NCBI RefSeq assembly: GCF_900107275.1
Contig: NZ_FNPI01000010.1
Span: 117,871-181,870 of the forward strand
DNA from: Evansella caseinilytica
Lineage (GTDB): Bacteria > Bacillota > Bacilli > Bacillales > Salisediminibacteriaceae
Reading direction: 5' to 3'
Length of the DNA stretch: 64,000 nucleotides
The position numbers and the translations under genes are program-made. The notes under the pieces are model-generated. The model saw nothing but the letters and a program-made list of their open reading frames with translations, ran no database searches and was not told the origin of the DNA. Positions 14,248 through 22,580 of the stretch are shown here, piece by piece (the first letter of the stretch is position 1; each line of letters begins with the position of its first letter).

Positions 14248-14608
14248 GGGGACGTTCTGGATTCGACAGGGGTAGGTCGTGCTTAAGTCGCGAGCCGAGC
14301 TGGGTGTCCTCGTATAAAACGCCCAACGCCTATAGTTGGCAAAGAAGAAAACAACTTCGCTTTCGCAGCTTAATCGTTGCTAGCGGTTCCTCCCTTCATC
14401 GCCCATGTGAAGGATCAGGGACTCAATGAAGTGGGATACGCCTTGCGTCCACCGCCTGAGGACAAGAGGAAGAGAACAATCGGGCTAGCTGTACGGAAGC
14501 CTGTCGGTTGGCCGAGGTGGCAGCGAAACGCTAATAAACTGACTACGCTCGTAGACGCTTAAGTTGCGTTATCCTTGGACGTGGGTTCGATTCCCACCGT
14601 CTCCACCA
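14248..14608 (+). ncRNA. ssrA: tmRNA (SsrA)
   Basis: Rescues ribosomes stalled on non-stop mRNA by acting as both tRNA and mRNA. The 5' end GGGGACGTTCTGGATTCGAC and the 3' end GTTCGATTCCCACC...CTCCACCA form the alanine tRNA-like domain, with CCA encoded. The tag reading frame at 14338-14373 encodes GKEENNFAFAA then TAA, preceded in the cell by the alanine charged on the tmRNA. The C-terminal AFAA resembles the ALAA degron read by ClpXP. The 3' part CGCTCGTAGACGCTTAAGT is also family-typical. Partner genes rnr and smpB lie upstream. Apparent reading frames across 14190-14562 are not genes. Confidence 0.97.
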
Positions 14609-14635
14609 TACATACTATATGGTGGTTTTTATTTT
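14603..14635 (+). terminator. Terminator of ssrA
   Basis: CCACCAT (14603-14609) pairs with ATGGTGG (14619-14625), followed by TTTTTATTTTTT. The 5' arm uses the last bases of tmRNA. Confidence 0.85.
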
Positions 14636-14841
14636 TTCGAATAAATATCTTGTTTCTTCTATAATACAATTTGAAAAAAATCACTATGCTTTAGAAAATG
14701 TTGATTCATACACGCAATACGTGAAGGGTTTGAAAATAACAGTGCCGCTCAGACAACTAAGTTTGTCTTGAAAAGGCTCTTTTATTAGTAAAACCGGTCC
14801 AAAAGTAGCACAGTGTAAGAAAACGGCCTTAGAAAAAGACG

Positions 14842-14870
14842 TTGACAAAACTTTTTTGTTCATGTAATCT
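14842..14870 (+). promoter_or_regulatory. Promoter of the Mg2+ transport operon
   Basis: TTGACA (14842-14847), 17-bp spacer, TAATCT (14865-14870), directly upstream of the M-box. Confidence 0.7.
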
Positions 14871-14897
14871 GTTCAATGGGAAAAGAATGAAATAACA

Positions 14898-15055
14898 TCC
14901 TCGTTAGGTGAGGCTCCTGTGCTGGAGATACGCTGCTGCCCAAAAATGTCCAAAGACGCCAATGGGTCAACAGGAACCATCGACATAAGGTGGTTCTTAA
15001 CGTAGCTGGATCACATCCTATGCCGCACAGTGCTAAAGCTCTACGAATGGAGGAG
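14898..15055 (+). ncRNA. M-box (ykoK leader) magnesium riboswitch
   Basis: The conserved M-box blocks are all present in order: GTTAGGTGAGGCTCCT, GCTGCTGCCC, AGACGCCAATGGGTCAACAG, and CAGTGCTAAAGCTCTACGA. They closely follow the B. subtilis mgtE leader. M-box RNAs fold when Mg2+ is high and lead to termination before Mg2+ transporter genes. The downstream genes here are mgtC-like and mgtE, which fits. Confidence 0.95.
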
Positions 15056-15308
15056 TTGTAGGATCCGTGCACTTTAAAGTATGGATTCAAAAAGGTGGAT
15101 ATCGCAGCGGCAATGAGGTCGAAATGCGGCAGCTTGAGCAGGGGAACGAACGTACACGGAACGTATGTGCGCTGCTTAGTGACGAGGCAACGAAACGATT
15201 GGCCTGGTGACGGTTCCAGACTTTTTGAACATTCATTTAAAGTAATAGTGATTCCTGTTTTTGGAGTATTTCCAACCCGCCTTCATTTGTAAGGTGGGTT
15301 TTATTTTG
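15056..15308 (+). promoter_or_regulatory. Extended M-box expression platform with terminator
   Basis: A terminator pairs AACCCGCCTT (15274-15283) with AAGGTGGGTT (15291-15300) and is followed by TTATTTT. Between aptamer and terminator lie about 215 nt, far longer than needed for a simple switch. This stretch has hairpin potential, for example GCAGC near 15129 with GCTGC near 15171. It holds no convincing coding frame. The region 15309-15543 after the terminator shows no gene; it contains one copy of the dispersed word TGTTCAAAAAGGC. Confidence 0.6.
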
Positions 15309-15543
15309 CAGTCGATTTTTACAGCAGCAAGAAAACGGTGGCGCGGCAGCAGCGGGCTTCAGAAAGGAAAGCCACCCCAATAAAAAGAAGGAGCCGGCCG
15401 GCGCGACTCCCTGGATTTTTTTGAATAGCTTCTATAAGAAAGAGTGTGTTCAAAAAGGCACCGTGCCAAAGAAGTCGGTTGCTTCATGAACCAATGTAAT
15501 TTGGAAATGCTATAAATACAGGTAGTGCAAAGGGGGAAACGAA

Positions 15544-16257
15544 GTGAGTTTTAATGTGGAAATCATTGTAAAGTTAATGACAGCTTTATTTTTTGGCATG
15601 CTGATAGGAATTGACCGTCAACTGAAGCACAAACCGTTGGGTCTTAAAACAAGCACGGTGATATGTGTTGCCAGCTGTTTGGTTACGATTGTTTCTATCC
15701 AGTCTTTTCAGTTGTATGCTTCCCCTGTTTATAATGCAATGGATCCGATGCGGCTTGCAGCGCAAATCATAAGCGGTGTCGGGTTTTTAGGTGCGGGGGT
15801 GATTCTTCGGAGAAACAATGACGTTATTTCCGGACTGACGAGTGCTGCGATGATATGGGCAGCATCGGGCCTGGGCATTGCTGTTGGGGCAGGGTTTTAT
15901 TATGAAGCGTTTATTACGGTGATTTTACTGATACTTGCAGTTAATTTTTTACCAACGCTCATAAAATCCATCGGTCCCCCCACTTTAAGAGAGCGGGATG
16001 TTTCTGTAAAAATTGTTATGGAACCGAACTACAAAATGACAGAACTGATACAAATCATTGAAACAAAAGGGCACGGACTAACTAAGACAGAAAAAAGTGA
16101 CATCACTATTCGGAATATTAAAATAAAGGATACGGAGAACGGAAAGCAGCAGATCGATTTGCGCCTATCCGCTCCTGAAAAACAATATACAACGGAAATT
16201 TATTATTTGATTAAGAAAATAGATGACGTCATTACCGTTGATGTAGAGCATCTTTAA
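15544..16257 (+). CDS. MgtC/SapB family membrane protein
   Basis: A 237-aa protein with an N-terminal membrane domain of about four or five helices (residues 1-140) including the family segment LIGIDRQLKHKPLGLKTS and GVGFLGAGVI. A cytoplasmic ACT-like C-terminal domain follows. MgtC relatives help cells cope with low Mg2+ and modulate F1F0 ATPase in Salmonella; they are not proven Mg2+ transporters. GTG 15544 follows AAAGGGGG. The gene lies behind the M-box and 12 bp before mgtE, so Mg2+-dependent regulation is expected for both. Confidence 0.88.
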   Translation: MSFNVEIIVKLMTALFFGMLIGIDRQLKHKPLGLKTSTVICVASCLVTIVSIQSFQLYASPVYNAMDPMRLAAQIISGVGFLGAGVILRRNNDVISGLTSAAMIWAASGLGIAVGAGFYYEAFITVILLILAVNFLPTLIKSIGPPTLRERDVSVKIVMEPNYKMTELIQIIETKGHGLTKTEKSDITIRNIKIKDTENGKQQIDLRLSAPEKQYTTEIYYLIKKIDDVITVDVEHL

Positions 16258-16269
16258 GGAGGGGGGCTT

Positions 16270-17637
16270 ATGCGAAAAACGCTGAATGTGAAAAATCGTG
16301 AAGAATTCTCCTATTATTTGTTTTTATATATCAAACAGGATGATAATCAACGCTTTCGGGAAGAGTTTTTGGAGCTTCACCCGAAAGAACAAATGGATAT
16401 TTTTAAGCAAATGAATAGGGAAAGGCGGAAACGTGTGTATGACTATTTAGAGCCAGGAGAATTTGCTGAAATTTTTCAAGGACTGGCTTTGGCCGAACAA
16501 AAAACAGTGTTTGCAGAATTGGACGATGATTTTGCTATACAAGTGTTAAAAAAGCTTCCCGCAGATGAAACAACGGATTTCCTTAGCAACATTCCGGTTG
16601 GAATCTCCTCCTACTTTTTGAGCAAAATGGATAGAAAAGCAGCAAACAAGATCGAATTACTGCTTTCTTACAAAGAAAATACTGCCGGAGCGATCATGAC
16701 GACAGAGTTTATTACTTTGTCAGTAAAGGAAACGCTGTCACAAGTGTTGAATAGATTGCGTGAAGTTGGGGCTGAGGCAGAGACGATTTATTATCTGTAT
16801 GTCACAGATGGAGAAGGGAAGCTGCTCGGAATCGTTTCCCTGCGAGAGTTGATTGTTGCAGAACCTGATAAAACAGTAGAATCACTGATGAAAGAACAAA
16901 TTATCTCTGTATCTCCTTTCGCAGATCAGGAAGAAGTGTCAGCGATTATTAAAGATTATGACTTATTAGCTGTTCCAGTAGTAACAGAGGAGGACAAAAT
17001 TGTCGGGATTGTTACCGTGGATGATATTCTCGATGTCATCGAGAAGGAAAATACGGAAAATATGGGGCAATTTGCGGCAGCAAGCGGAGCACTTGATTTA
17101 GATGTCGGCGCCGCTGCGGCAGCAAAAAAGCGATTGCCGTGGCTTATTCTTCTGTTGTTTATCGGGATGTTGACGGCGGGGGTTATCAGCGGATTTGAAA
17201 GAACATTGGCCGAATTGTCGTTATTGGCGATTTTTATACCGTTAATTGCCGATACGGCAGGCAACACAGGAACGCAATCGTTAGCCGTTGTTGTCCGCGG
17301 CTTGGCGCTTCATAAACTGGATCGGAAAGCGAAAATGAAATTGTTGAAAAGGGAATGCTTAACAGGGTTGCTGATGGGGACTGCTTGCGGTATTTTGGTA
17401 GTACTGATAACTTTAGTGATTCCGGGAGCGACCATGATCTTAGGGGCTGTTATTGGAACTTCCATCTTTGTCATGATCGTTATTTCTTCGCTGATTGGCA
17501 CGATTGTTCCGTTAATTATTCATCGCTTAAAAATAGATCCTGCCGTGGCTTCAGGACCGTTTATTACAACGATTAACGACATTGTCGGGCTATTCGTTTA
17601 TTTTTCCATAGCTACATCGTTGCTCAGTTATTTATAA
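16270..17637 (+). CDS. mgtE: Magnesium transporter MgtE
   Basis: Mg2+ channel of the plasma membrane gated by cytoplasmic Mg2+. The 455-aa protein has the family order: N-terminal alpha-superhelix (residues about 20-130), paired CBS domains (about 135-260), a plug helix, and a five-helix pore domain (about 285-455). The pore domain holds PLIADTAGNTGTQS, which carries the Mg2+-binding region. GGAGGGGGG precedes ATG 16270. Being behind an M-box, it is expected to be expressed when Mg2+ is low. Confidence 0.95.
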   Translation: MRKTLNVKNREEFSYYLFLYIKQDDNQRFREEFLELHPKEQMDIFKQMNRERRKRVYDYLEPGEFAEIFQGLALAEQKTVFAELDDDFAIQVLKKLPADETTDFLSNIPVGISSYFLSKMDRKAANKIELLLSYKENTAGAIMTTEFITLSVKETLSQVLNRLREVGAEAETIYYLYVTDGEGKLLGIVSLRELIVAEPDKTVESLMKEQIISVSPFADQEEVSAIIKDYDLLAVPVVTEEDKIVGIVTVDDILDVIEKENTENMGQFAAASGALDLDVGAAAAAKKRLPWLILLLFIGMLTAGVISGFERTLAELSLLAIFIPLIADTAGNTGTQSLAVVVRGLALHKLDRKAKMKLLKRECLTGLLMGTACGILVVLITLVIPGATMILGAVIGTSIFVMIVISSLIGTIVPLIIHRLKIDPAVASGPFITTINDIVGLFVYFSIATSLLSYL

Positions 17638-17730
17638 GTGAGCGTTCAAAAACGGGAAAGGACATCCCAGCTTGTTTTAAGCAAGCAAGCGCTTATTGAT
17701 TCATCGATAGCTCAAAACGGTTATGGGACT

Positions 17731-18008
17731 GTGTCAAAAGCCAAAACGATAAAAAAATATCAGGGCAATGGCGCCGTGCTTGTCTCTTCCTCTGCAAGCA
17801 CAGCTTCGCTGACTATCCGTCGAGACAACTCGATGGGAAAGGCATCGTAGCTTTGCTTGTCTCTTCCTCTGTAGTATTGCACTGATGTCGATCCAAGTGC
17901 CATCGCGCGCGATGACACGATGAGACAGTTCGCAGCTTCTTGGTGAAGTGTCGCTCAAAGCTTCGGTGGTGTCTCAAAAGGGAAAAAACACCCTTTTGAG
18001 ACACCACC
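17731..18008. repeat. Dispersed repeat R1, copy A, with terminal hairpin
   Basis: Left end GTGTCAAAAGCCAAAACGAT. An inner block at 17759-17858 is nearly identical (two mismatches) to 47828-47927. The right end is a perfect 18-bp inverted repeat GGTGGTGTCTCAAAAGGG (17965-17982 with 17991-18008). It fills the gap between the convergent mgtE and lipase genes and could serve as a bidirectional terminator. No coding frame is credible. Confidence 0.8.
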
Positions 18009-18057
18009 TTCTTCTGACTAGCGGCAAAAAAAACATCGGACAACAAGACAGCCGTTG

Positions 18058-19629
18058 TCAATGGATATTTCCTTGTTCGTCGATATAGCTGGACTTGATG
18101 ATCGTCCGTTGAAATTTTTCTCCTGCTGGTGTAACACCTTCGATATCAATCGTTAAGTTGTAAGCTCCCGGCTCCTGAGCGTTCAGGCTGACGGTGTTTC
18201 CTGCAGCTTCCTTCCGACCCTGCCGGTAAACGCCTTCCTTTTTCCCGCTGTGGTGAATGCCACTTGTGCTGTCTGCCGGTGTGAACTGATATTGATAGGC
18301 GACATCAAGTGCTGTATTTTTAGTGCTTTGTCCGCGGTCAACATCGGCTGTTAATTGCCAGTTTTTATTGATTTTTTTCTCACTCAAGTGAAGCTGGCTG
18401 TTGAGCTTCGAGTCAAAGGCGACAACGAAAGCGTAAGCTGTCTCTGCCTGTGAGTAAGTCCGGATTTTCCATTCTCCGACAGCCGGTTTTTTCACTTCCA
18501 CTTGATGATGGAAAGCTCCGTTGAAGAACGCAGTATCTTCCACTGCGGTGACTTCGATGCTTTCCCTGCTGTTTTTTTCCGGGGAAAACAGCTCAACGGT
18601 ATCGTGCTTTTCGGTACTCAGCCAATTGATGACGATGGTATCTACATCGTTTTCTACATAAAACGTTTCCTCTGCCATGCCGGATTGCTCGCCTCCACGT
18701 ACGAACAGTTCAAAGGCGTCCTCCCTGTTTTTTTCCACAAAAGAGAAATCAGAGGAGGTAAACGACGGTTTGGAAACGCTTAAATGTTCATGAAAAACGG
18801 GATAAGCATTGGCGCCTAAATGAACGGTGGCATGCGTCCATCTGCCAATTTGCAGCATATGTCCATACGGAAGGTGAGCGCTTACAACAGAAACGACGCC
18901 GTCGCTTTCGCCGGGTATCATTATGCCACCCCACCAGGTGGCGCTGAAGATGCTGCCTGTATGGTTACCTGCAATAGTGTAGTACTTATTCTGGTTTACT
19001 TCCGGTTTGTTGTCTGTAATTGAGCGGAAATAATTCATGTTCCCCGTCTGCAGGCTTTCTGTCCCTTCATTTCTTGAACCTAATAAAGCGGCCAGCCACC
19101 AGGTCCAGCTGCTGTATGCCAGGTCTGCCAGCTCACTTCCGTAGTGCGGCGACCCGATTGTGATCACTTCCGATACTAAATGGTGCTTTCCGTAATGAAC
19201 GAGCGCGGTTTGCGCGTCGACACCGCCTTTGCTGTAGCCGATAATCGCCAGCTTCTTGCCGTTAAAAAACGCGGAGATGTCCTCCAGCATATCCGCCAGC
19301 AGTAACCCGTTGTCCCAGTAGCTTTTTGGTGTTCCTGCCGAGTCATACAGTTCAACGAACGCCGTTTCATAGCCTGCCAGCCTTGCCCGCTCATACATGT
19401 CGTTCCCGTCGTACCAGGCGGCGGAGCTGTTGGTTAAGCCTTGCACAAACACGATGACCGGCTTTTCCGGATCAGGATGTGCGGGGATGTCTCCGATCGT
19501 TATCGTTCCCGGCGGACCAATGTAATCAGGTATCGGGTTAAACTTATAGCCTGCGTGACCGACCGGTTGAAAAGCCAATGCAAACATTAAACAAAACGCC
19601 AGAGTTACCGTGATAATTCTTTTTAACAA
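18058..19629 (-). CDS. Secreted lipase/esterase, alpha/beta-hydrolase with C-terminal beta domain
   Basis: The 523-aa protein has a signal peptide (cleavage probably after GHA near residue 26). The alpha/beta-hydrolase domain (about 55-285) has the oxyanion region FVQGLTN, nucleophile Ser133 in IGYSKGG, probable acid Asp243 in GESDGVVS and His270 in ATVHLGANA. The C-terminal 230 residues look beta-rich, with no catalytic motif; they may aid substrate binding or surface retention. TTG 19629 follows GGGGAG with normal spacing and no in-frame ATG lies near. The substrate is unknown; triglyceride or polyester hydrolysis are both possible. It converges on mgtE across repeat R1-A. Confidence 0.8.
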   Translation of the reverse strand: MLKRIITVTLAFCLMFALAFQPVGHAGYKFNPIPDYIGPPGTITIGDIPAHPDPEKPVIVFVQGLTNSSAAWYDGNDMYERARLAGYETAFVELYDSAGTPKSYWDNGLLLADMLEDISAFFNGKKLAIIGYSKGGVDAQTALVHYGKHHLVSEVITIGSPHYGSELADLAYSSWTWWLAALLGSRNEGTESLQTGNMNYFRSITDNKPEVNQNKYYTIAGNHTGSIFSATWWGGIMIPGESDGVVSVVSAHLPYGHMLQIGRWTHATVHLGANAYPVFHEHLSVSKPSFTSSDFSFVEKNREDAFELFVRGGEQSGMAEETFYVENDVDTIVINWLSTEKHDTVELFSPEKNSRESIEVTAVEDTAFFNGAFHHQVEVKKPAVGEWKIRTYSQAETAYAFVVAFDSKLNSQLHLSEKKINKNWQLTADVDRGQSTKNTALDVAYQYQFTPADSTSGIHHSGKKEGVYRQGRKEAAGNTVSLNAQEPGAYNLTIDIEGVTPAGEKFQRTIIKSSYIDEQGNIH

Positions 19630-19977
19630 GGTTTTCTCCCCTTATCATAAGATGCCGTTCAGACGACTCCTACCGTGTAACGGAACGCATTTGAAGTTCA
19701 TTTGTTGCTCCTTGCACATATCTGGGAAATCGGCTCAGTAAATACTATCCGTGTATGAGTTTTAATATTCTGAATTTTAATAAATTTACAAAAACAACAA
19801 GTATTCATAATGTGTTAACGGGATATACATTCATTTAAAGGTGCCAGGCACCGTATCGGAAAATGTCGAACTAGCGGAGGTGAAAAATAGTCCTTTTTTT
19901 ATGCAAAAGAGTGGCATGATTATGACTATAGTAGATGATGAAAGGAGAATGGAGAATAGTATAATAGTCATGGGTTA
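19630..19977. other. Intergenic region between divergent lipase and small ORFs
   Basis: No gene is seen. It contains GGTGCCAGGCACC (19840-19852), a variant of a palindromic word common in Bacillus genomes. A TATAAT-like TATAATAG lies near 19959, which may serve the small ORF downstream. Confidence 0.4.
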
Positions 19978-19989
19978 AAGGAGGTTTTT

Positions 19990-20148
19990 ATGCAGATGAT
20001 TAAAATGATAAAATTCATTATCGTAATTGGAGCCTTAGCTTTGGGGATTATCAATCAAGACATCAAATATATTTTCATTGGAGCCATGTTAATATTTGTT
20101 CTTGAAGTATTTTTATATTGTGAAAAAAGGAGAAGTGCTCAACTGTAG
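19990..20148 (+). CDS. Small two-helix membrane protein, 52 aa
   Basis: ATG 19990 is preceded by AAAGGAGGT with good spacing. The product has two hydrophobic stretches (about residues 8-22 and 28-43) and a basic tail ending KRRSAQL. No family is recognised. It is the first of three small ORFs in the same direction, each with its own ribosome binding site. Confidence 0.6.
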   Translation: MQMIKMIKFIIVIGALALGIINQDIKYIFIGAMLIFVLEVFLYCEKRRSAQL

Positions 20149-20181
20149 TTAAAATAGTCATAAGGTATAAAGGAGATAAAA

Positions 20182-20292
20182 TTGAATACGACGGTTAAGC
20201 TGTTCATCGTATTTTTTTCAGTGATGGCTGTCGGTGCAGGAATTGTTAAGCTATTTGGATATGGTGACGATACACCGGAACAATGCAAATAA
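20182..20292 (+). CDS. Small single-helix membrane peptide, 36 aa
   Basis: TTG 20182 follows AAAGGAG with 6-nt spacing. The peptide begins MNTTVKLFIVFFSVMAVGAG and has one membrane helix with a short polar tail DDTPEQCK. No family is recognised. An overlapping 35-codon frame starting at ATG 20283 (MQINGTYLDVDHDMYLDG) is also open but has no ribosome binding site. Confidence 0.45.
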   Translation: MNTTVKLFIVFFSVMAVGAGIVKLFGYGDDTPEQCK

Positions 20293-20353
20293 ACGGAACA
20301 TATCTTGATGTGGATCATGACATGTATTTAGATGGACAATTAGAGGTGAAGAG

Positions 20354-20644
20354 ATGGTTAACAAGGACATTCAGCGGGAGGAAGATCTGAACGAGATTAA
20401 ATCGGCATACAAACCGCGTTTGTTTCTCCCTGTTTATACCAGTATCATATGTATTGCACCATATTTGCATTTATTGTTAGATATTGTGTCGGAGGAGTAC
20501 GATAGATTGCTTACTGTAGCGCTTATCGCTGCTCCAACGATCGCAGTGATTGCTGTTGTATGGACAAGGTATTCCTACCAAGTGAAAGAATATAAAAAAG
20601 AAGTGAATGATTATTTGGCAGATCCCGAGAATTATGATTGGTAA
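20354..20644 (+). CDS. Small hypothetical membrane protein, 96 aa
   Basis: Two hydrophobic segments (about residues 25-44 and 52-70) are flanked by charged ends (NKDIQREEDLNEIK and VKEYKKEVNDYLADPENYDW). A GAGGTG precedes ATG 20354. No family is recognised. The 280 bp after it (20645-20925) hold nothing convincing. Confidence 0.55.
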   Translation: MVNKDIQREEDLNEIKSAYKPRLFLPVYTSIICIAPYLHLLLDIVSEEYDRLLTVALIAAPTIAVIAVVWTRYSYQVKEYKKEVNDYLADPENYDW

Positions 20645-20925
20645 ACCTGTAAAATACCTGCATGGGGATCGCCACAACTATTCAAGTGAAAAACTACCCG
20701 TAATGAGCCGCAAACTCAAGGGCCGTAACAAGAGTAACAAGAAATATCCCCATGGCGATATTGGCAAGCTTCTTCAAATGATTATTTTCAGTGCTGCTGA
20801 CGGAAACGCTTGCCTACACCGTCCGCTTCCGCCGTCTCTGGTGCAGGAAATGGCGGCAAAGGCTGAACCACACATATTTTTTCTGCCGGACAGACGCCGG
20901 ACTGCCAAAAAGGGAGGGAAAGACA

Positions 20926-22422
20926 ATGGCGAAATTACTTATAGCGGACCGTGACGGGACCGAGCGAACCGGGTTGCAATGGTTCATTGCATCCAAACAT
21001 ATCCCATTCGAAGAAATTCGTGAAGCAAAAACGGTCCATGAAATGATCGCCGCAATAGAAGCGGAGCGCCCGGAAGCAATTTATCTCGAACTGGAGATGG
21101 TACCGGATGACCAATTTCACCATGTTAAGTATCTTTTGCGAACGAATGTGGAAAGGGTTATCTGCATTACGACGGAAGCCGTGTTTGAACGGGCGTTGCA
21201 GGCGCTTGAACTGAATGCGATGTCGCTGTTCGTGAAGCCCGTTTCCATGGAAAACCTCCAATCCAGCCTGTTTCAGGCAGCAAAGGAAAGCGCGCCGCCG
21301 GAAAAGAAAGCATCTGATCCATTAATGAAGGAAGGGATTACTTCCGAAGCGCTTTTTATTGAACAGGCAATCACCGGAAGCGCGCCAAGCTTTCTTCTGT
21401 TTAAGCCGGAAAAAGCATCCTTGAACAAACAATTATATCATTGGCTTCAAAACGGTTATTTCCCGTATCCGGCCCGGCTCTATCCATTAAGCAGCATGGT
21501 GGCGGGAATCTTTGAAGTGCCGGGGGAGCGGGAAAACGAGCTGTTGCAGGTGGAGGGGCAGCGGTTATTACAGCAATGGCAAGAACAGCATCAAAATAGA
21601 TTAAGCCTGGCGATTCATCCAGGCTCCCTCCCCGTCCGGAGCATCCATGAGATGTATGTACGTACAAAAGAAACGATGCAAATGGAATTTTTCAAAGGAT
21701 ATCAGCAAATTCACTGGGTGAATGAGAGCCGAGGCTTTCACATGATAGATCCCTTTTTAACTCCCGATGAGCAGCGTTTATGGGTAACCGCTTTAGAAAA
21801 AGGAGAGAAAAAGGTAATGAAGGATTGGTTGTATGTTACCTTTACCCAGTTTCCGCACGGTTATCCAATTCCGGATTTGCTGCGTATCAAACTAACGAGC
21901 ATTCTTGCCCAGCTGCGAAGATTTATGCATACGTATAAGCTAGACGAAAACGTCGAGATAGAAGCCAACTATCACGAGGTTTTCCAAACGATCCTTTATC
22001 AGCCGGTACTCTTTCATATCGTGCAGGAAATCCTCCTGTTTGCGTTGGAACTGATCGATAAAGCGGAGGAACAAAAGAAAAATCATGTGTTTGATGTGGT
22101 GGAACGCGGGCTGCAGTACATTGAGCGTTCCTTTAAAAATCCGCTGCTCACTCTCGATGATGTGGCGAAGGCGGTGGATCGGAGTCCGAGCTATTTCAGC
22201 AGTTTATTGGCAAAAAAGAAAGGAAAGTCGTTCCGCGAAGTATTGAATGACTGCCGGTTAAGCTGTGCAAAGAAATTGTTAATGGAGACGAATTTAACGA
22301 TCAAGGAAATCGCCTTCCAAACAGGCTTTTCTGATCCAAATTATTTCAGCAAACGATTTAAGGAAACAGCAGGAAGTACCCCGAGAGCGTTCCGGAGAGA
22401 AAACAAGAAAAATATTAGATGA
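20926..22422 (+). CDS. AraC-family regulator with degenerate receiver domain
   Basis: A 498-aa YesN-like protein. The N-terminal receiver domain (residues 1-120) has acidic Asp8/Asp10 and Lys104 in FVKP, but the phosphoacceptor position reads YLELEM with Glu55 instead of Asp. A middle region (about 130-390) precedes the C-terminal AraC double helix-turn-helix (about 400-495: [39 protein letters not shown]). ATG 20926 follows GGGAGGG; the longer frame upstream is unsupported. No histidine kinase gene is adjacent. Position upstream of hutU suggests control of histidine degradation; that is an inference. Confidence 0.85.
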   Translation: MAKLLIADRDGTERTGLQWFIASKHIPFEEIREAKTVHEMIAAIEAERPEAIYLELEMVPDDQFHHVKYLLRTNVERVICITTEAVFERALQALELNAMSLFVKPVSMENLQSSLFQAAKESAPPEKKASDPLMKEGITSEALFIEQAITGSAPSFLLFKPEKASLNKQLYHWLQNGYFPYPARLYPLSSMVAGIFEVPGERENELLQVEGQRLLQQWQEQHQNRLSLAIHPGSLPVRSIHEMYVRTKETMQMEFFKGYQQIHWVNESRGFHMIDPFLTPDEQRLWVTALEKGEKKVMKDWLYVTFTQFPHGYPIPDLLRIKLTSILAQLRRFMHTYKLDENVEIEANYHEVFQTILYQPVLFHIVQEILLFALELIDKAEEQKKNHVFDVVERGLQYIERSFKNPLLTLDDVAKAVDRSPSYFSSLLAKKKGKSFREVLNDCRLSCAKKLLMETNLTIKEIAFQTGFSDPNYFSKRFKETAGSTPRAFRRENKKNIR

Positions 22423-22463
22423 TCACTGTTTCCCTGTGGTTTATCCAATATTTTTCTTGTTTT
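22400..22463 (+). terminator. 17-bp inverted repeat at the end of the AraC gene
   Basis: AAAACAAGAAAAATATT (22400-22416) and its exact reverse complement (22447-22463) enclose a 30-nt loop. The 5' arm encodes the last residues of the regulator and the 3' arm ends TTTTTCTTGTTTT. It is AT-rich, unlike classic terminators, but long and perfect. It may end araC transcription or attenuate readthrough into hutU. Confidence 0.55.
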
Positions 22464-22580
22464 GCGAGATGTATTTCAAGGAAATCATCAATTTTTCCGG
22501 TTTTTAAATTTTCAGTCATCTTTTTTCTGCTTTCCCCATCCAATAAAATGCAGGTAAAGATGGCGAAAGGGGAGGAAGGA

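Noticed and set aside
14190..14562. Open reading frames of 79 and 61 codons
   Set aside because: They lie in tmRNA and its leader; the RNA signatures explain the sequence.
15095..15292. 65-codon frame inside the M-box leader
   Set aside because: No ribosome binding site and it runs into the terminator stem; more likely structured RNA.
20665..20790. Minus-strand frame encoding a short hydrophobic peptide
   Set aside because: No clear start codon with ribosome binding site; could be chance.
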